Assembly: GCA_026705925.1 (NCBI GenBank)
Contig: JAPOZT010000028.1
Location: 1-64,000, forward strand
Source of the DNA: Gemmatimonadota bacterium
Lineage (GTDB): Bacteria; JAAXHH01
Reading direction: 5' to 3'
Length of the DNA: 64,000 bases
Shown piece by piece: positions 59,802-64,000 of this stretch (position 1 is the stretch's first letter; each line of letters begins with the position of its first letter). The notes below the pieces were generated by a model. It ran no database searches and had not been told where the DNA came from. It was given only the letters and a program-made list of their open reading frames with translations. The position numbers were made by a program, and so were the translations under genes.

Positions 59802-60719
59802 ATGACCATACTCGTAACCGGCGGATCCGGATTGATCGGCCGCCGGTTGATCACCTGCCTCGAGCAGTGGGGCCATCGCGTCTTTCGCCTGGTCCGGTCC
59901 AGGGACCTGGCTGGCGACGGGGCGGTCTACTGGTCCACCTCGGAAGGCGGCTTTGACTGGGACGAACCCGGTTCCATTGACGCCGTCGCCCACCTGGCGG
60001 GCGAGTCGATCCTGGGAAGGTGGACCGGGGCCAAGAAGGCCCGGATCCGCGACAGCCGTGTGGACCCCACGCGCAACCTGTGTGCGTTTCTCGCCGGGAT
60101 GGCGTCGCCGCCTTCGGTCCTGGTGTGCGCGTCGGCCACCGGCTATTACGGCAACCGCGCCGATGAAAGGCTAGGGGAGGCATCGCCGCCGGGGGAAGGG
60201 TTTCTGCCGGAGGTTAGCCAGCAGTGGGAAGCAGCGACGGAACCGGCCCGGGACGCCGGGATCCGGGTCGTGAACCTGCGCATCGGCATGGTGCTGACCC
60301 CGGATGGCGGCGCGCTGGCCGCCATGCGTACGCCCTTCCGCCTGGCCCTGGGAGGAAAGGTCGGAGACGGGCGCCAGTACATGAGCTGGGTCACCCGGGA
60401 CGACCTGGTTTCCATCATACGTTATGCCCTGGAATCGGATGTGCTCGCCGGTCCCGTCAACGCGGTTTCGCCGCAGCCCGTCACCAACGCGGAATTTACC
60501 AGGACGCTGGGCCAGGTACTGCGTCGTCCTACCCCTTTTGCCATACCCGCCTTCGCCGTACGCCTGTTGTTCGGCCAGATGGGAAGCGACCTGCTGCTCG
60601 CGAGCGCGCGCGTCGAACCCGAACGGCTTCGGGAAGCGGGTTTCCAGTTCGAACATGCGGACCTGGAGGCTGCGCTGAACGACCTGTTGAAGGAGAAGCC
60701 TTCCAACCCCGCACAATGA
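59802..60719 (+). CDS. TIGR01777 family NAD-dependent epimerase/oxidoreductase
   Basis: ILVTGGSGLIGRRLI, AHLAGESILGRWTGAKKARIRDSRV, SATGYYGNRADE, LRIGMVLTPDGGAL. Confidence 0.94.
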   Translation: MTILVTGGSGLIGRRLITCLEQWGHRVFRLVRSRDLAGDGAVYWSTSEGGFDWDEPGSIDAVAHLAGESILGRWTGAKKARIRDSRVDPTRNLCAFLAGMASPPSVLVCASATGYYGNRADERLGEASPPGEGFLPEVSQQWEAATEPARDAGIRVVNLRIGMVLTPDGGALAAMRTPFRLALGGKVGDGRQYMSWVTRDDLVSIIRYALESDVLAGPVNAVSPQPVTNAEFTRTLGQVLRRPTPFAIPAFAVRLLFGQMGSDLLLASARVEPERLREAGFQFEHADLEAALNDLLKEKPSNPAQ

Positions 60720-60783
60720 ACATGCCGGGCCGAACCTCCACGATGGCGGCGCCTCCAGCCTCAGAATACACCACGGAAGGGCC

Positions 60784-62442
60784 ATGAATACCGATAATCG
60801 GCAACCACCCCCGCAGCAGCAACCGGCACCCGCGGGCGCAGCACCGGCGGGCGCGACATCGGCGGGCGCATCGGCTTCAGGCGGATTCCTCGACACCATC
60901 GAGCGGGTCGGGAACCGCCTGCCGGATCCCGCGACGCTCTTCCTGATCGGCGCTCTGTTCATCATCGTCCTCTCCGACATCGCGGCGCGCGGCCAGTGGA
61001 CCGTGGTCCAGCGCCTGCCGGAACAGGTGGTCCTGCCGGACGGTTCGGTCGGCGTGGAATGGCACGAGACGGGTGAGACCTTCAGGTCCACCAGCCTGCT
61101 TACCCGGGACGGCCTCTTCTGGGTCGTGGCCAACATGGTGGAGAACTTCATGCGGTTTCCGCCCCTCGGCGTCGTGCTGGTCGGGATGCTGGGCATCGGC
61201 GTGGCGGAACGGACAGGCATGATCGGTGCCCTGCTCAAGGCTTTCATGCTGGCGGTCCCGGGCCGATTGCTGACCCCGGCCATGGTCTTCATCGGCATCA
61301 TGTCGTCCATGACGCTCGACGCCGGATACGTCATACTGCCGCCCCTCGCGGCCGCGCTGTACAAGGCGGTCGGCCGGTCTCCGCTGGCCGGCCTTGCCGC
61401 GGTATTCGCGGGGGTGTCCGCGGGATTCAACGCCAACCTCTTCGTGACGGGCCTGGATCCCTTGCTGGCCGGCCTTTCCACGGCAGGGGCGCAGACGATC
61501 GACGCGGCCTATCAGGTCGCCGCCACGTGCAACTGGTATTTCATGATCGTGTCGACGGTGATCATGACCCTGGCGGGATGGCTCGTGACGGCCTGGTTCG
61601 TCGAGCGGCGCCTGGCGGGCAAGCCGCCCGAGGAAGGCGGACCCGCGCCCCCGTCGTCCGACGGTCCGGAAGAACATGCCCTGACCGCGGTGGAGAAGCG
61701 GGGCATGACCCGGGCGTCCCTGGCGTTCTGCGCTGTGCTCGCGGCCATCGTGTTCATGATCCTGTGGCCCGGCGCTCCGCTGCACGGCACCGGCAGTCTG
61801 TTCGACCGGTGGGTGGAGGCCATCGTGCCCCTGCTGCTCTTCTGTTTCATCCTGCCCGGCATCGTGTACGGGATCTCGGTAGGCGCCATCAAGAGCGACA
61901 AGGACGCGGCCAGGCTGCTCATCGAAACGATCGCCACCATGGCCCCGATCATCGTCCTGGCCTTCTTCGCCGCCCAGTTCATCGCCTACTTCCAGTATTC
62001 GGGACTCGGCCAGATGCTGGCGATGGCCGGCGGCCAGGCTCTCGGCCAGGCGCAGATGCCGGCGTGGATGCTGATGATCGCCTTCATCCTCGTCACGCTG
62101 GTGTTCAACCTGCTGATCGGCTCCATGTCCGCCAAGTACGCCCTCTTCGCGCCGATCTTCATTCCCATGTTCATGATGGTGGGCATCAGTCCCGAGCTGA
62201 CGCAGGCGGCCTACCGGATCGGCGACTCCGTCAGCAACACCATCACGCCCCTGAACCCCTACCTCGTGATCATCCTGGTCTTCATGCGCCAGTTCGTGCC
62301 CAAAGGGGGCATGGGCACGCTGATCTCCACGATGCTTCCCTATACCGTCGTTTTCTCGGTGATCTGGACGCTGCTTCTCGTGGTCTGGATGGCGATGGGC
62401 ATCCCCCTCGGCCCCGCGGGCGGACTGGTCTACGTACCCTGA
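60784..62442 (+). CDS. AbgT family transporter
   Basis: GFLDTIERVGNRLPDPATLFLIGALFIIVLS; AFFAAQFIAYFQYSGLGQMLA; AYRIGDSVSNTITPLNPYLVIIL. Confidence 0.93.
   Translation: MNTDNRQPPPQQQPAPAGAAPAGATSAGASASGGFLDTIERVGNRLPDPATLFLIGALFIIVLSDIAARGQWTVVQRLPEQVVLPDGSVGVEWHETGETFRSTSLLTRDGLFWVVANMVENFMRFPPLGVVLVGMLGIGVAERTGMIGALLKAFMLAVPGRLLTPAMVFIGIMSSMTLDAGYVILPPLAAALYKAVGRSPLAGLAAVFAGVSAGFNANLFVTGLDPLLAGLSTAGAQTIDAAYQVAATCNWYFMIVSTVIMTLAGWLVTAWFVERRLAGKPPEEGGPAPPSSDGPEEHALTAVEKRGMTRASLAFCAVLAAIVFMILWPGAPLHGTGSLFDRWVEAIVPLLLFCFILPGIVYGISVGAIKSDKDAARLLIETIATMAPIIVLAFFAAQFIAYFQYSGLGQMLAMAGGQALGQAQMPAWMLMIAFILVTLVFNLLIGSMSAKYALFAPIFIPMFMMVGISPELTQAAYRIGDSVSNTITPLNPYLVIILVFMRQFVPKGGMGTLISTMLPYTVVFSVIWTLLLVVWMAMGIPLGPAGGLVYVP
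60832..60876 (+). repeat. 15-bp in-frame repeat (GCGGGCGCR-N6) x3 in AbgT N-terminus
   Basis: GCGGGCGCA/G at 60832, 60847, 60862; AGAAPAGATSAGASAS. Confidence 0.85.
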
Positions 62443-62508
62443 TGGGAAATCGTTACGAGGCTGCCCTGTCGTAAAGGAGAAGGCGACTGACGTCCTCAGG
62501 CCGGCCAG

Positions 62509-63948
62509 TCACTGTTGGACACCGCCCTGGCTTTCTGTTGCAGTCGATGCCGGCGTGCGGTGCCGCAGGTAAAGGTAGGCGGGGATGCCCAGGGCGGTAA
62601 GCGCGAGGCCCGCGATGGATTCGACGGGCGTCTCGAAGAGCATGTTGAAGAGAATCCCGGCGGAACCGGCGATGAACAGCAGGGGGACGACCGGGTAGCC
62701 CCAGGCGCGGTAGGGCCTGGGCAGGTCGGGCCGTTTCCTTCGAAGCGTGAACACCGCGGCGGCGCCGGCGATCCACAGCATGAGATTGGCGAAGGTGACG
62801 AAGGTGATCAGGTCTTCGAAGGTGCCGCTGAGGGTGAGCACGCAGGCCCAGGCCGCCTGAAACACCACCGCCGGCCCCGGCGTGCGGAACCTGGGATGTA
62901 CCGATCCCGCCCGCCTGAAGAACAGCCCGTCCCTCGCCATAGCGAAATAGACGCGTGGGCCCACCAGGACGGTGGCGTTCAGCGCGCCGACGATGGACAC
63001 GATTACGGCGGCCGAAAGCAGTAAGGCGCCGGTTTCACCGAAGAGCACGTTGGCGGCCGCTTCCCCGACCCGGACGACCCCGGCCATCTCCCCCACCGGC
63101 AACGCTTTCAGGTAGATGTAGTTCACCAGCAGGTAGACGATGGTGACGGTCGCCGTGCCCAGGACCAGGGCGCGCGGCAGGTTCCGCCCTGGCTGCCTGA
63201 CTTCGCCGGCGACGAAGGTGACCTCTTCCCAGCCGGCAAAGGCCCAGGACACGGCGATCAGGGCGACGCCGAAGGCGACCACCAGCTGTCCAAAGTCGAT
63301 CCCCTGCGTATTGATACGAAAGTCGATCGGTTGTGTGGACCCGGTCCAGAGCCCGAACAGGATGAACAATCCGAGTGCGGCGACCTTGATCACCGAAGAA
63401 ACGTTGGTGATGTACTTGCTGAAGGTCACGCCGCGGTAATTCACCACCGTGAGCAGGAGGACGAGGACGAGCGCGGTAAGGTGTCCGGCGGAGAGCGTGT
63501 ATGGGAAGGTCCAACCCGGCAGGGCGATTTCGGTTTCGAAGAACACGTTGGTCATCCCGAATGCGGGGATGAAGTACCCCGCGTACTCGGCGAATCCCAC
63601 GCCGAGGGCGGCGATGATGCCGGTCAGGTACATGGTGAAGGACACCCAGCCGAACAGGAATCCGCAGAACGGACCGTAGGCTTCCCGGAGATAGACGTAT
63701 TGGCCGCCAGCCCGGGGCATGGCGGCGCCGAGCTCACCGTAGGCCAGCGCGCCGGCGAGGGCGTGCAGGCCGCCGAACAGCCAGGCCAGCAGAATGAGTG
63801 AAGCCGACGGTATGCCCCGTGCCATCAGGCCGGTCGTGAGGAAGATCCCCGATCCGATCACGATGCCGATGATGATCATCGTCGTGTCGAAAAGGCCAAG
63901 CTGGCGGACCAGGCCAGTCTTTTCTTTTTGATCGCTCGGAATTGCCAT
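62509..63948 (-). CDS. APC superfamily amino acid permease
   Basis: RQLGLFDTTMIIIGIVIGSGIFLTTG, ELGAAMPRAGGQYVYLREAYGP, WAFAGWEEVTFVAGEVRQPGRNLPRAL. Confidence 0.94.
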   Translation of the reverse strand: MAIPSDQKEKTGLVRQLGLFDTTMIIIGIVIGSGIFLTTGLMARGIPSASLILLAWLFGGLHALAGALAYGELGAAMPRAGGQYVYLREAYGPFCGFLFGWVSFTMYLTGIIAALGVGFAEYAGYFIPAFGMTNVFFETEIALPGWTFPYTLSAGHLTALVLVLLLTVVNYRGVTFSKYITNVSSVIKVAALGLFILFGLWTGSTQPIDFRINTQGIDFGQLVVAFGVALIAVSWAFAGWEEVTFVAGEVRQPGRNLPRALVLGTATVTIVYLLVNYIYLKALPVGEMAGVVRVGEAAANVLFGETGALLLSAAVIVSIVGALNATVLVGPRVYFAMARDGLFFRRAGSVHPRFRTPGPAVVFQAAWACVLTLSGTFEDLITFVTFANLMLWIAGAAAVFTLRRKRPDLPRPYRAWGYPVVPLLFIAGSAGILFNMLFETPVESIAGLALTALGIPAYLYLRHRTPASTATESQGGVQQ

Positions 63949-64000
63949 ATATTGAGGGTAGAAGGCGTTCCGTCTGGCAACCGCATGCCACGGGTGCGGT

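Overview
A high-GC chromosomal window from a diderm bacterium of uncertain phylum. It is mostly conserved housekeeping genes, almost all on + strand up to ~53 kb. Order: (i) LPS/envelope glycosyltransferase cluster with an MsbA-type exporter (1-11.9 kb) interrupted by a DUF4212/sodium:solute symporter pair; (ii) rng-rplU-rpmA-phosphohexomutase, PpiD/SurA-like PPIase (-), rpmE-prfA-prmC-proC; (iii) a dcw cluster mraZ-rsmH-ftsL-ftsI-murE-murF-ftsW-murC-murB-ftsQ-ftsA-ftsZ that lacks mraY, murD and murG at their usual positions; (iv) valS-PHP, mreB-mreC-mreD-mrdA-rodA-lgt, comF, pfk-tpiA-secG-tRNA-Leu(GAG); (v) an accessory 50-64 kb segment with two orphan peptide-type substrate-binding proteins, a class V aminotransferase, a translationally coupled amidohydrolase-Rieske-SBP operon, AKR, CNNM/CBS protein, SRPBCC/TIGR01777 pair, AbgT and APC transporters. 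No CRISPR array, phage, transposon or recognisable defence system was seen. The most unusual signal is a set of short tandem repeats inserted in frame into linkers or termini of many conserved proteins (MsbA-like, DUF4212, PrmC, MurE, MurC, FtsQ, ValS, PHP, SBP, AbgT; units 9/15/30/36 bp), with intergenic arrays of 17, 18 and 23 bp. Other items worth checking: a perfect 3xTGGGN MraZ operator plus a possible SD-sequestering leader hairpin, a phosphofructokinase with the residue signature of PPi-dependent enzymes, and several near-consensus sigma70 promoters. All calls are from reading the sequence; no database search was run.
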